Counted from the first letter of the stretch, positions 43,489 through 55,470 are shown. The stretch: DNA of 64,000 bases from Fremontodendron californicum (GCA_030761205.1 JAULJL010000048.1:7307501-7371500); one strand, 5' to 3'. The notes: a model not told the origin generated them from the sequence alone. Program-made: numbers and translations.

Positions 43489-43784
43489 CTTTAAATCTTT
43501 GTGAACAAGTTCATGTCATGTTATGCTTTGGATATTCTACTATGCTGATATATCATTACTAGCCTCTTATTATGTTTGTTATTGTTTTTCTTCTTCTTAT
43601 TTTTTAATGATTTTTATGCTTAGATTGAAGCTGCTGACTCATGGGAGGATTCAATTGATTATATTATGGCTTCTTTTGAGAACAAGCACCGACGGAAGCT
43701 GCAGTATAGTTTCTCTTTTTACTGTAGCAAACTTATTGCAATTGTTGTTTTTATCCTTAATTTTACTTTTTGATAAATCTGATA

Positions 43785-43925
43785 ATTCGTATATGCGTGT
43801 CGTATCTCATGTTTTTTTTTTCACGCCAACTGTATAAATATAAATAGAATACAAATTATTAAATCTTAAATTTGAATATAATACGTGTATTAAATATGTC
43901 GTGTTAATTGTGTTAATCGTGTATT
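43785..43925. repeat. cacgacacg family repeat after the SSU72 relic
   Basis: Contains gcgtgtcgtatctcatg, tcacgccaactgtataaata and tacgtgtattaaatatgtcg. Confidence 0.55.
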
Positions 43926-45714
43926 TTATATTATAAATTTATTTTTAATTTTTTTAGTAAATTTATCAACTGAGTTGATATCTTATTAACTCGTGATACT
44001 AATTCAATCACTTATTTTAATATTAGTATAGATAAAATAAAATAATTAAAATAGTATTTTTACCATTTTTTAAAGAAACTTTACCTAAATATTTAGCTAT
44101 GCTTGTTGTGGACACTCAAACATCCATACATAAATGTAAGTAGTTTTTCGTTTATGGTTTGTAATTTTTTCTCATATAAAAAATATTATTTATCTTTTTG
44201 TTTTAATTTTTTTTTTAATTATCCCATCTATTGTTAATGAGTTTTTAGATTTCACAAACAAAATTAATAAAGTAACATATCTTTAGAGTATATTTTAAAA
44301 AATAATTTTAAAAAATAATATATGTGACAATCTCTTAATCGAATTTGTAAAGTTAAAAAAATATTCATTGTTAATATATCAAAACAAATTCCTATCTTTT
44401 TGGTTATACCATTAAAAGCATCCTTAGGTATTGTATAAGTTTAATATTTTATTCAAACGATTTTAAAAGTGCAATCTCAATATCGATCATGTGTATTTAA
44501 AATTTTCTCTGAGAGAGAGTTCTCCACAAAGATCATGGCCCTGATTGAATTTTTTATTTTTTATTTTTTTTATCAACTAAATTAACTTCTGTTGGGTTTG
44601 TTATTTTATATTTTAAAAAATTTATAATTTGATATAAATATAGTTTTTAATATTAAAAAGTAAAAAAATATTAAAAGTTAATGTAAACATAGAAAAAAAA
44701 TAAAATTTATAAGTATAGTGTACATAATTTTGGCATTGCTAAACAAATGAATACTTAATTTGAAACATAGTTTATAAGTCATTAAATTAAGTTTTAGATT
44801 TCGAATTTATTATATTTTTGAAATATTAAATAAAATTAAATAAAATATGTTGAGCACAAAAAGATATTATTATTTTATTTTAATATGAATATTTTACTAT
44901 TTAAATATATAAAGAGAAAATAGAGTTTATTGAATAATAAAAGATTAAAATCTATACTATTTGTAAAGTTTCTGACTAAGTTTGGTGTCACAAGTCAAGT
45001 GACACCAATTCAATTGGTGAAAGTACAAAAAAATCAAATAAATTATAAAAAAAAAAATTAAATAAAAATAATTATGTCTTTCAATATTTTATATAATATG
45101 TTTTTACAAAAAAATTCCTATTTATTTCTAAAAAATCTGTCAACTTTTCTAAAAAAACTAACTACTTAAAAGAACCTACCATTCCTTTTTACATTTGATT
45201 TTTTCACAGCACAACTTTTTTTTTTCAAAATATTTTTTCACTCACATAATGAGTGTGTAAAACTATAGTAATAAAAAAAACCCTAAATTTTATCATTTTA
45301 TTTAAGTAAATTTTTATATTTTTATTATACCAAAATAAGTAATTAACTTTTAATTTATACTTGTATAAACTCTTAATATAAACCTATTCTTTGTTTGGAA
45401 TAACAAACTTATTTAAATATAAATAAAAGGATAAAAATTTATTTTGCAATAAAAATATAAAAATTTATTAAAAAAATAAAATAATTCAGAGACTTTTTTT
45501 TTAATGTTTCAATCATAAAACTTAAAAGGCTTTTATGAGAAAAAATGATCTTCGAAAAAATATTTTGAATAAATAATGTTGGGCAATGGAAATTAATAGC
45601 AAAAAGATAATATATAGAAAAGAAACTAATGAGTTGAACTAATTTGCTCAAAAAGCAAGTCAAAGGTCGGAATTAGGATGAAATTTGTAAGATTTTTTCC
45701 CCCTTCTGCCAAGA
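43926..45714. other. AT-rich non-coding stretch
   Basis: Very AT-rich, with A and T runs and no domain-like ORF. I see no element ends I can pair. Confidence 0.5.
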
Positions 45715-46578
45715 AGGGTTAATTACACGAATAGTCTGTTATATATATTGCAAAAATATATATATCGGTTGCAAAGGTTTCAATTGAAAGATAAAAGGTG
45801 TTAATTGCATCACTTGAGCAATAATGTTGTGAATTTTGATTTGGTAAGGACATAATTATTTATGGAGATGTATTTTCAATTAAGACATGTCTTTTTAATA
45901 GTGTCTTTTGATCATCTATAAATAGCATATCTGATTGTGTTAGATTGAAATCAATTTTTCAAGAGAAAGAAAACAAAAGACTAAAAGATTAGGGAATTCT
46001 TCAATATTACTAATTGTAGAATTCATAAAGTTTCGTTGTATCCTGAGAGTGTTATTGGCTTAACCCGTTAGCAAATTTTATGTGGGGGCAAATAATTCTC
46101 TAAAGAAAGCGATTCGTCGTGCCTCGAAGTTTTGATTCCAATTTCGTTTCTCTTTACCTATCTAAAATATCCCCAACAATTTTAGAAAATTATTATAGAT
46201 GACCAATGAGAAGAATTATTAGTATAGATAAAAATATTAATAATTTCACAAACACTGGTGATCAAATTGTAAACTTTTAAAAGTTAGGTGACCTAAATAG
46301 AAATTTTCAAAAAATTAAGTGATCAAAAGTGTAATTTATTTTTAAAAAAAAATTAATTTATTTTTAAAAAAAATCATAATGCCACGTGGCATGTTAGATG
46401 ACCTGGCAATGTCACGTGGCATCTGACATATGATGTGGCATTGCCACGTCATCAAATCGTTAGTTTCTAACGGTTGGGTGACCAAAAAAAGTAATTTTTA
46501 TAATGTGAGTGATTAAATTGATATTTTTCATAGTTGAGTGACCAAAATAAATGAGTGACTATCCGTGTAATTAACCCT
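45715..46578. mobile_element. Terminal-inverted-repeat element with an inner LTR-like part
   Basis: The ends agggttaattacacgaatagt and its mirror (actatccgtgtaattaaccct) match over about 20 bp with one change. The right part has gtgaccaaa words and three copies of a tggcattgccacgt-like palindrome (46381-46455). The middle (about 45821-46180) resembles a Copia solo LTR: a TATA-like ctataaatag, an aataaag-like region, and an end at ccccaaca. I find no target duplication for either layer. Confidence 0.6.
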
Positions 46579-47065
46579 CTAAAAAAAAAAGTAAGATGAG
46601 AAAATAATATCTAACAAGTTTATTCAATTAACATGTGAAATAAAAAAAAAAAAAATTATCTTATCTATTGTAGTTAAACTTTTAGTTTCCACAAACAGTA
46701 TAATAATTTATTATGTGAAAAAAAAATTCAATACAACTAAAGATAATATCAATAATTAATTAAAAAGATTTTTGCTAAAAAAGACAACATTACTACTAAT
46801 CTTTTTTAAAAAATAAATTTTTATTTGTTCAATAATTTATAATTATTTTTAGATATTAACATTAAATCTTATATATGTAAAAAAAAAATTATAAGATTTT
46901 AAAATATATATATTTTCCTTCTTTTTTTTGACATTTCACTTTTTTATTGGTTCAGTTAACAGGTGTCTATAAACAATAGTTAAGAATTATTTAATTATCA
47001 TTTAAAAAAAAAGTACATTTAATACATTATTTTTACTGAATTTAAGAAAAAATAATACATTAATT
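46579..47065. other. AT-rich non-coding stretch
   Basis: No gene or paired element ends seen. Confidence 0.5.
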
Positions 47066-47524
47066 CATAGTTATTAGAACTGGACCAGATATTGATCCAT
47101 TCAAGATTTCAGATCTCGGATCAATTGATTCAACCGTTGAGTCATTGGGGCAATGCTGGTTTTAAAAAATATTTTAAAATATTATAAATAAAATTATAGA
47201 TTATATAAATATTTTTACTAATTGTATAAAAATATTTATTATCATTTATAAAATTAAAAAAAAAATCTAAATTTACAAAGATTTTTTCTACTTTTAATTT
47301 TTATAATGTATTTTATTTTTATTTTTTTTAAAGTTACTTTTAATTGACCCGAGTCAATATCAAATCCAATGTGTCATCGATTTTTTTCATAAACTCGATG
47401 GGTAAATCCGGGTTTTTCGGAGTCAATTGCAAAAAATGATTTGATTAAAGAACCAACCTAGGTCAAGGATCGGATCACTGGGTTGACCGATCCAACTGCA
47501 GGCTGGTCTGATTTAATAACTATG
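47066..47524. mobile_element. Non-autonomous hAT-type element
   Basis: Ends catagttattagaactgg and its near mirror (aataactatg), with a perfect 8-bp target duplication cattaatt (47058-47065 and 47525-47532). The inside is rich in ggatcaattg/gacccgagtc words. 459 bp, no ORF. Confidence 0.85.
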
Positions 47525-47532
47525 CATTAATT

Positions 47533-48539
47533 ATATTTTTTCTATAAATATCACCTTAATCAATGACATCAAATATGAATTAATATTTCATTTTTTTAAA
47601 ATTTAATCCAACTGATAAAATTTCTATTTTTTTAATTTTAACAAATGCTAAATCATTATCTTAACATCGTCGTCCACTTTTTAACATCAAACGGTAAGAT
47701 TACATCAAAAATAAAGTTAGAACGGTAATATTATATAAAAACAAAAGCAAAATGGTAAATATGAATTCTCTACGTATATAGATCTAATATGTTTAAGGGT
47801 CGGGCTATCCGACAAGTCTGGTTCGAATTGGATTGAACGGATTTTCATAATTCGGACCAGCCTGACCTGAATTATTATTCATTAAAAAAATTTATTTTAA
47901 AATTTAATTACAAAATATTATAAAATTATAAATGTTAATATAAAATATTTTTTAATAATGAAAAAGATTTTCGGACAGATTCGAAACGGATTTGGATGAA
48001 AAAAATTTCAAATCGTGGCCAAACCCGACTCATGAACAGGTCTCATTGAAGCTAATAGATACATACATTAATAGTTTTCGTTTCAATTTTCATATTCAAG
48101 CTGAAGCTGGACTTAAACCTACGTAAATATACTCCATTCTTATTTTAGAGGATGATTAACATCAATCGAAGCAATGAGTGAAGCTAACGGCAACAAATGA
48201 CAACTTGAGATGATGATTCATCAATAGGAGGAGCTCTCAAACAATGATTAAAAAGTCAGATCGGAAGTTAAATCGATAATCGAAATCGTTGATTAATGAT
48301 TCAACTGAACAATTCAATTAAAAATAAATTAAATATTAAATATATTATTTTGATATTAGATAAATATTAAATATAGTAAATAATATATGAAGGATTTTTT
48401 TTAACGAGCGTTTTAAGAGTATTTTTTTTAAAATTATTATATATAATAATATTTTCATTCAATGTATTGAAAATGATAAATAATATTATTAATTACGACA
48501 TTTAATACAATATTATTAATATAAATAATATATTAACTA
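47533..48539. other. AT-rich stretch with a worn repeat
   Basis: At about 47795-48040 words such as gggtcgggctatccgac and ccaaacccgactcatg resemble another hAT-type element, but the ends are unclear. The rest is featureless. Confidence 0.35.
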
Positions 48540-49161
48540 AAGGTAATTATAATTTTAATCCTAAAACATACACATTTTTTTCATATCAGTCCTAAAACTC
48601 TTACTTGTAAATATTTAGCTCTAAAAATTATTAATATGTTAAAAGAGAGTCTTTTAGTCACTCTCCGAATAAAAACGTTAACTCAAAGTTTATATAAAAA
48701 ACTTATGTAGCATATAATGAATCACATGTGAAACTTACATAGCATTTCATTAATTTGTAAAATATTAGAAAAATTATTTGTCAAAAGAAAAAAAAACAGT
48801 TCCAAATAAAAGATAAAAAAACTCTACTTCATTTCATTAAAAACTATTGGTTTAATGAGAAAAAGAAAGAAACTATTAGTTTAATGAGAGAAGAGAAAAG
48901 TAAAAAAATGTAGTAATTTTTTAATCTTTATAAAGAGGTTGTTTTTTTTTTAAAAAATATTTTATAAATTATTGAAATGACATCACATGTGTTCATTATA
49001 TGTCAACTAAGCTTTTTGTTAGTGTTTCTATTTAAATAATAATTGAAAGACTAATTTTTAATATATTAACAATTTTTAAAATTAAATACTTATATCTAAA
49101 AGTTTTAAGACTGAAATGAAAAAAAAAAATTATGTTTTAGGATTAAAATTATAATTATCTC
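48540..49161. mobile_element. MITE with long inverted repeats and 9-bp target duplication
   Basis: The ends carry gtaattataattttaatcc and its mirror. The inverted similarity runs for over 100 bp on each side with mismatches. The target duplication tattaacta (48531-48539 and 49162-49170) is perfect. A 9-bp duplication points to the Mutator superfamily. No ORF. Confidence 0.85.
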
Positions 49162-49421
49162 TATTAACTAATCTTGTCAGAATGACTTAAGAACGTTAGC
49201 TAAACACATATATGAATAAACTTATACAGTAAATATACAACTGATTTAAAAAGGATATGGCTAAATATTATACACATTTGATGGATAACTGCTTAACTAG
49301 AAATAGGTATCACGTAAAAGATAATAAAGAAACAATCTTCAAACCTAGGAAAAGATCATCAGCAGTTCCTCAACAATATATAAAATAAATGATTTTAAAG
49401 CTCAAAAATATACCTCTTGAC
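49162..49421. other. Short non-coding gap
   Basis: AT-rich, nothing recognised. Confidence 0.4.
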
Positions 49422-49610
49422 CAGGGATTTAAATAGCGACAGTAACACGACGTTAAGGCCGTTATTTTGCAGTTTTGACTTTTTTCGTCGCCGATATTTA
49501 CGGTTGGTCGATATTTACCGTAATTAACTGTAGTAGCATTCATTACATCTGCAACGACGATAAATATGACGCGATCAAAAATACGTCCGCGGTCGTAATT
49601 TAAACCCTTG
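49422..49610. mobile_element. Small hAT-type MITE
   Basis: Ends cagggatttaaat and atttaaacccttg. The flanking octamers ctcttgac and ctcttgga differ at two positions. 189 bp, with an unusual density of cg (ggtcgatatttaccg, tacgtccgcggtcg). Confidence 0.75.
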
Positions 49611-49649
49611 CTCTTGGACTCACAAATAATGCTTTATGCTGTATTTCAC

Positions 49650-50260
49650 AGTAGGTTGGATCATATTCTTTCATCTTCAATCAATGCTGGCAAATAGAAC
49701 AGACAAGGCTCTATATCTGTTGGTGCTGGCCAGAAATGGAATATTGCCTACAATCAACCTGATGCCATTCATCTGTGGAGGTCGATACTGCAACTGAGAT
49801 GAAATAACTTTGTGTCTCTAGATCTAAAAATTCATCAAAGATTATACTGCCATCTAATTCATGTTATTACGAGCCAACCACTCTAATATGGTTTTAGAGT
49901 AACCATATTTGCACTGAGGCAATGCAAACTCTGTATCATAAAATCGATGAAGCTAAGCTCTTTGCATATGGCTACATCTGACAATATTGGACACGATACG
50001 AAAAAAATAACTACAAACACGACACGACACGAAAAAATAACACGAATACACAAATGTCTCAAACACGACATGAATACACGAATTGCTTTTAGCCTAACCC
50101 TCAGTGCAGCTCTCACACTTGGAGTTGCAGGTAACTTGTATAAATCATCTCTAGCATCATGACCAATCGAGTACTGAGGAGATGCTGCTAACTTGTCACT
50201 TACAATGATAACATTTGCATAGTTCAGTGAATATTGCCATTTGATCTTATATAAGGAATG
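49650..50260 (-). pseudogene. DUF668 protein fragment (PSI-like family), interrupted
   Basis: Minus-strand codons read LNYANVIIVSDKLAASPQ, then GHDARDDLYKLPATPSVRAA and LRVRLK, the DUF668 signature of plant PSK-simulator-like proteins. A cacgacacg-family repeat (about 49985-50092) then breaks in. On its far side, pieces such as ILEWLA recall the family's next block. Frames shift and there is no start or stop. The N-terminal half of such a protein is absent; PPR sequence is joined instead. Confidence 0.75.
49985..50092. repeat. cacgacacg family repeat inside the DUF668 fragment
   Basis: Dense cacgatacg, aacacgacacgacacg, acacgaataca and acacgacatg words. It splits a coding relic, so here its edges can be judged from the broken domain. 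Confidence 0.7.
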
Positions 50261-50264
50261 AAAA

Positions 50265-50700
50265 AGGTTACAAACCTCTAAACTAGACACCATTATCTCC
50301 AAATACTCAATTGCTCTCTCCATCTTCTTTTCTTTTCTTTGCAGAACCCATGAATTAAGCAGTGGATTATAACTTAAGGAATTAGGATCAATCTCCCCTG
50401 CCCTGCAATACCCTTCCTAGTCTTGCCTTTTCTTACAAAATCCACGAATTAAACTTGTACAAGCTATAATATCAGGAATCTCACCATCATAGACCATATG
50501 CCCTCCACAAGCTTAAACCCTTCTTCCAGTTTATTATTGCTACCAGATTCCTCAAAATTGTGAAAGGAACTCGATGGACTAGACAAAACATGACCCTTTC
50601 CAAAATTCCCTTGTGGGGAACTTTCAATATTGGCAACAGCTTTAGCCTTAACCCTAGCTTCTAAAAAGCTACTATTTCTTAAACCCTATTTGTGAAAGTA
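50265..50700 (-). pseudogene. PPR protein fragment joined to the DUF668 fragment
   Basis: Minus-strand codons give NNKLEEGFKLVE, then VYDGEIPDIIACTSLIRGFC, KKGKTRK, GEIDPNSLSYNPLLNS and KKMERAIEYLEIMVSS, each in the style of pentatricopeptide repeats (close to the Arabidopsis At1g09900 type, as far as memory allows). Several repeats are skipped and the frame changes between pieces. After IMVSS the text changes abruptly to an intron-like stretch and then to DUF668. Such proteins normally act on RNA in plastids or mitochondria. This piece is a relic. Confidence 0.7.
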
Positions 50701-51016
50701 ACAAAACCCTTCACGCAGCCGTTAACTAAGCCCTTGTTAAAAAATACTAATTTCAATAGGATTTTATCCATCTTATAACTCTATATATTAAAAGCTACAA
50801 AACCCTTCACGGGGCCGTTAACTAAACCCTTTTTTAAGATAATTAAATTTATTAGAAAATACTAATTTCAGTAGGATTACCCTTCTTATAACTCTATATA
50901 TATTAAAAGCTACATCCAAGAGAAGATTATAAAAGTTGTACCTAGTTCTCAAGTTTTTTTTTTTTATTTTTATATTAATTCTTTTTAAATCAAAGCTTTT
51001 AGAAGGCAAATTACCA

Positions 51017-54000
51017 ATGAGATATATTATTAAGATGCCAATAGTATTATTGGCTTTTATTGTATGTGCAATAGGGTTATTTACGACGACGTCGGAATCT
51101 TCATCATACACAAGAATTTACAGTTTGGGCGGTGCTCCATCGGTTTTCCATTCTCAAGATCACTGTTCTAACTGTTCTTTTTCTACTCAAATATCTCTAA
51201 AAAATAATACCATCAACTGTCACTTTGCCATGCTTCAAGGAAGAAGAAACTATCAAGAAGATCGATTGTTTTGTGATCTCAATATTCACATTCCATTCTT
51301 TGGTAAATTTTTAAATTCTTTTTTTTTTCATATATATTTATTCGTATGATAATTATTATAAATTTATCTACTGAAACAGATTCCTGGTCTCTGGTACCTA
51401 TATACCTACCATTACCAAGATACCAAGAACAGAAGTGCTTGACTGCTTGGTAATGGTAGGTATAATTAGTTTCTTGATTCTTTTAGAATACCCTTTTTAG
51501 AAAATTGATTAATTTTATAAGAATTCAATAGATAAGACGTGATAAACTGAGGAAATTGTAGGAGGGCCAACCACGGATCTGCAACTGAACTATTTACCTC
51601 GAAAAAATATGAATTAATTATTATTATTATTATTCTTTTCTTTATATTATGATTATTATTCTCCGAGGTTTAAGTTACAAGATAAAATTTAATCATAATT
51701 AAAGAGTTGTCTAAGTGGTTTCAAGATATAAACTCCAATTGCCTAGATAAAACCTGATTCACACCATAACTAATCATACTAGGCAGCTCGTTAGCAGTAT
51801 AAAGTATAAAAGATAAGGATATGTTTGGGTCCGTCAACCTGATTTTGCGACACCATGAATACACCTTTTTTATCCCCTTTTTAAGCTCAATTACCAAAGA
51901 TTTTGCAGGGCCATATATATATCAGACACCTCTCACTTTTGAATCTAAATCTGCTCTTGGATAAAATTTTGCATATCTGGGTCTTAATAAAGCAATGTCT
52001 GATCCCTTTTTTCATGTATAATTTTACTCAAACAGAAGGTCCCACCCGTAAAATTAAAGTAAGATATAAATAAAAGTTACAGCAAATACAAAGTGCACGG
52101 TAAGTAAAAGAAAAAGATTAAGAAAAAACATAGTCCATACTCTATAGGGAAACGCGATTATTAGTAGTTTTTTAATAAGGGAACTTTATACTGGAATTAT
52201 TTTTGAGTGATTGATTCTTTATGTTTGTCTTTGAATTATGTTATATCCAACAGGCCTTCCAGATCTGGATCATGAAAAGATATAATCATAATTTGTTAAT
52301 ATTTTATCTGATTTTAATTGTTTGGAATATTAATGGATGCAGGTAAGAATGGGTTTAAGGAAGTCTCTATGGGAATGGCTGCGATTTTCGACGGCCATAG
52401 AGGGGCTGAAGCCAGTGAGATGGCTTCAAATCTTGTATTGGACTATTTTCTACTTCATTCACGTTTTATTCAATATGAGATCAAAGAGTAAGTTTTCAAC
52501 ATTGAAAAAAAGAAAAATTACATCAAAACTTATTTCTATTTCTAACAACAAATTGTATCTTTGAAAAGAATGTTAGGTATGGTTCCTGATGAATCAATGC
52601 ATATGGAAATTTTGAAGGAAGCATTGGTGAGAACCATTCGTGACATTGATATTACATTTACCAAGGTAATTGATAATTGATTGAAGTTCATAAATTTCTA
52701 GCTTAACTTAACCTAACTTTGTCCCTACTGACGTTACTTGTTAATGGGTTTGTTTTATGATATATTTTGCCATGGATTGCTTAGGTCTTTAATAGTTTTA
52801 TTAATTATTTGGTATAGACTTGTTTGCCTGCATAATTGCTAATTTATTTAGACATTATAATTTTGGACACAACATATATTTAATAAACATGGCACGACAT
52901 GTTTATTACATGTATCATATTCATATTTAAGATTTTAACATTATAATAATTTGTATCATGTTCATATTTATACGATTGACACAAAAAATAAAACACGACA
53001 CAAACTCGAATTATCAAATTTGCTTGATTTCTTTTTGACTCTTAAATTCTTGTCAATCCCATATTCTTTTTCGTGGTATATGTAAAAATTTATTGGATTC
53101 AATCTAATAATTATACTTCTCAACTTTAAACCTGTAATCACATTCGTTAAGAAAAAAAATCTCAAAATCTAACTGTTAAAGATGTTTGAATACTTAAAAT
53201 TTCAATAACATTATTCCATCCCATCTCTAGGAAGCTTCCAAGAAGGGTATTGTTTCAGGATGTACAGCGGCAATAGTTATTATAGTTGATAATCAAATTT
53301 TGGTGGCCAATGTTGGTGACTCAAAGGTTGTTTTATGCTCACAGAAATTCCATTCTCACCAAGATATTAGTGGTTAGTAATTTGCCTTTGTTGTCTACCA
53401 TATCGACTCTAATCCCTATTTCATTATACCTAAACAATTTAAATCAATTACTTATTACTCGAGCATTTGATTAAATAATAAGGATTTATATTTGATTCAT
53501 TATCAGTTATAGATATACACTATCAATATATTATATAATGTCTCTTTTTAATAAATAAAATTATTTTTATTTATTTTTATACTTATCAATAAAGTGATAT
53601 TATGTGATTCGCATATAATATATAAATTTATATGCTCATAGTATATCAAATATAAACTCATAATAAATACATTATTTTTTTATTCAAAAAGTTGAGTTAG
53701 AAATTTTTAATAAAAAAAAAACTCAAATTACTTGATGGTTATAGACAATTGGTTGGAGTATAGGCGAAGACGAAGAAATAATGCCAGAGTCTCCTTAAAA
53801 GATCATAAAAAGATTGGATTATCAAACATTGGTGGTTTAAAGTTTCTCACAGCAAAAGAACTAACAAGAGATCACCATCCTGATCGAGAGGATGAAAGAA
53901 TGCGTATAGAAGCTGCCGGTGGCTATGTAGTTTCAGGAGCAAGCAGTGTTCCTCGAGTCAATGGTCAATTGGCTGTATCTCGATCCATCGGTGATTTGTA

Positions 54001-55141
54001 CTATAAAAGGTTTTATCTCTTTCTCATCTGCCCTTAATTGATAGAATTACATAAATTAGACTTGATTTTGACATGATATGAAAACACAACACGAACACGA
54101 CACGTTTAAATACAATTAATATGAATAACACGAAACGTTTAATACACGTATCGTATTTGTGTTTAGAATTTTGACACATTTAATAATTTATGTTGTATTA
54201 TGTTTATACGACTGACATGAAAAAAATATTAAACAAGACACATCCACCAATTACCAAATCTACCTAATATCTATAATTTATTAGTCATTTTTGAAAACGA
54301 ACACGACACATTTAAATACAATTAATATGATTAACTCGAAACGTTTAATACACGTATCGTATTTGTATTTAGGATTTTGACACATTTAATAATTAATGTA
54401 GTATTTATATTTACATGGTTGACACGAGGAAAAAAACTAAATTTTTACACTACATTTGTTGGTAAACACGACACGTATACACGAATTATCAGATTTACAT
54501 AATATATATATATAATTTATTAGTCAATTTTCTCTTGACCAATTATAAGATTGAGAAATGTTAAAGGGTTTGAAAAAAAATGAAATAATTTGAATAATTC
54601 AATAAAAAAAATATTAAATTTTTACACTACATTTGTATATTTACTCATTGTTAATGTTTTTGTTACTTCATTTTGAAATTTGGATTATTTAACACATCCC
54701 GTTGATATTTAAATCTGATAAACTTTAAATTAATTTTATTATTATTATTATTATTATTTAAGTTTCGTGTTTATTTGTTTCCTATTTTTCTCTTTTTAAA
54801 TCACATAAAGAATACCTCCAAAATTAGTATTTTTTTTGGCATTATACAGCTCAGGTGTTATAGCAGTACCAGAAGTGATTGATTGGCAACCTTTGAGCAG
54901 AAATGATAGCTATTTGGTGATATCGTCTGATGGGATTTTTGAAAAGTTAAATGCCCAACATGTTTGTCAACTTTTACCGGATTCTAATAATTTTCCGACT
55001 AGTGATGAAGGGATTAGGCTATTCGATTCATGTCAATCCCCATTGCCTGAATGCATATTAAGGACGGCATATGAAGAAGGTAGCATGGATAATTTGTCTG
55101 TTATTGTGGTTCCACTAAAGGAAGCTGGTTTAATTTCTTGA
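51017..55141 (+). CDS. PP2C-type protein phosphatase, copy B (six exons, 408 aa)
   Basis: Exons 51017-51302, 52343-52487, 52569-52665, 53231-53372, 53745-54009 and 54850-55141 have exactly the same lengths as those of copy A and join in frame to 408 codons plus TGA. All PP2C motifs are present (LQGRRNYQED, AAIFDGHRGAEAS, ANVGDSKVVL, RVNGQLAVSRSIGD, ISSDGIFEKL, GSMDNLSVIVV). Changes from copy A are few and mostly mild, for example FTTTSESS for SMATSESS near the start, GKNGFKE for GKNEIKE, and DNW for DSW in exon 5. Exon 6 is identical. The start has a hydrophobic signal-like segment. The gene runs toward the kinase gene on the other strand; the two stop codons are about 540 bp apart. Two tandem copies of the tactaatttca...tataactctatatatt motif precede it. 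Confidence 0.87.
51402..51463. repeat. Perfect 18-bp-stem hairpin in intron 1 of PP2C copy B
   Basis: Arms atacctaccattaccaag (51402-51419) and cttggtaatggtaggtat (51446-51463), with a 26-base loop. It is absent from copy A. Confidence 0.85.
52850..53030. repeat. cacgacacg family repeat in intron 3 of PP2C copy B
   Basis: Counterpart of 33520-33690, with small indels. Confidence 0.6.
54085..54495. repeat. Two tandem cacgacacg family repeats in intron 5 of PP2C copy B
   Basis: Nearly identical to 34725-35115. Confidence 0.75.
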
Positions 55142-55299
55142 ATCATATGGCTTTTCAAAAAAAATTTGGATGGTAATCAAATGCAATTGTGACAAGTGGA
55201 AAAAAGAATAGCACTTCTAGCATTTCTCATCAATGTATATGGCATTAATTTTGAGATTATTATTCAATACACCAACAATTAGGTTCGATAATTCGTGCA

Positions 55300-55470
55300 G
55301 ACATGTTGTGTCTTGTTTTTTTTTTTTTTTTTTTTTTTTTCTCGTGTCAATCGTTTAAACATGAGTACAACACATGATTAAAACACGAATATTATACGTG
55401 TATTAAACTATCATCTTAATCATGTCGTGTCATGTAGTTCGAATAGTGTTCAAAATTATCAAATCTATTA
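55300..55470. repeat. cacgacacg family repeat after PP2C copy B
   Basis: A T run followed by ctcgtgtcaatcgtttaaac and cacgaatattatacgtgta. Shorter than its partner at about 35955-36180. Confidence 0.6.

Larger units (their letters stand above)
36685..43725 (+). pseudogene. SSU72: SSU72 (RNA polymerase II CTD phosphatase) pseudogene, split by two transposons
   Basis: Four exon remnants in order. About 36685-36770 codes RYAMACSSNQNRSMEA, with the CX5R phosphatase loop. About 36868-36970 codes MFKRNSSVKL and then, in a shifted frame, GSFDTVFTFEEKVFDMAME. About 42500-42584 codes INSEVKDNLEKAAAGVRLAL and resumes at 43489 (LNLCEQ). About 43624-43725 codes ADSWEDSIDYIMASFENKH and RRKLQYSFSFY. SSU72 is a small nuclear phosphatase acting on Ser5 of the Pol II tail. 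The exon for the middle part (GTGAHVKLPG region) is missing, exon 2 has an internal deletion with frame change, the stop after SFY is lost, and a hAT element sits inside exon 3. A Copia element lies in the intron before it. It is certainly dead. Confidence 0.88.

Noticed and set aside
49883..50323. A 146-codon ORF beginning MERAIEYLE
   Set aside because: It runs from a PPR piece through intron-like text, a DUF668 piece and a dispersed repeat; it is a chance joining of relics, not a gene.
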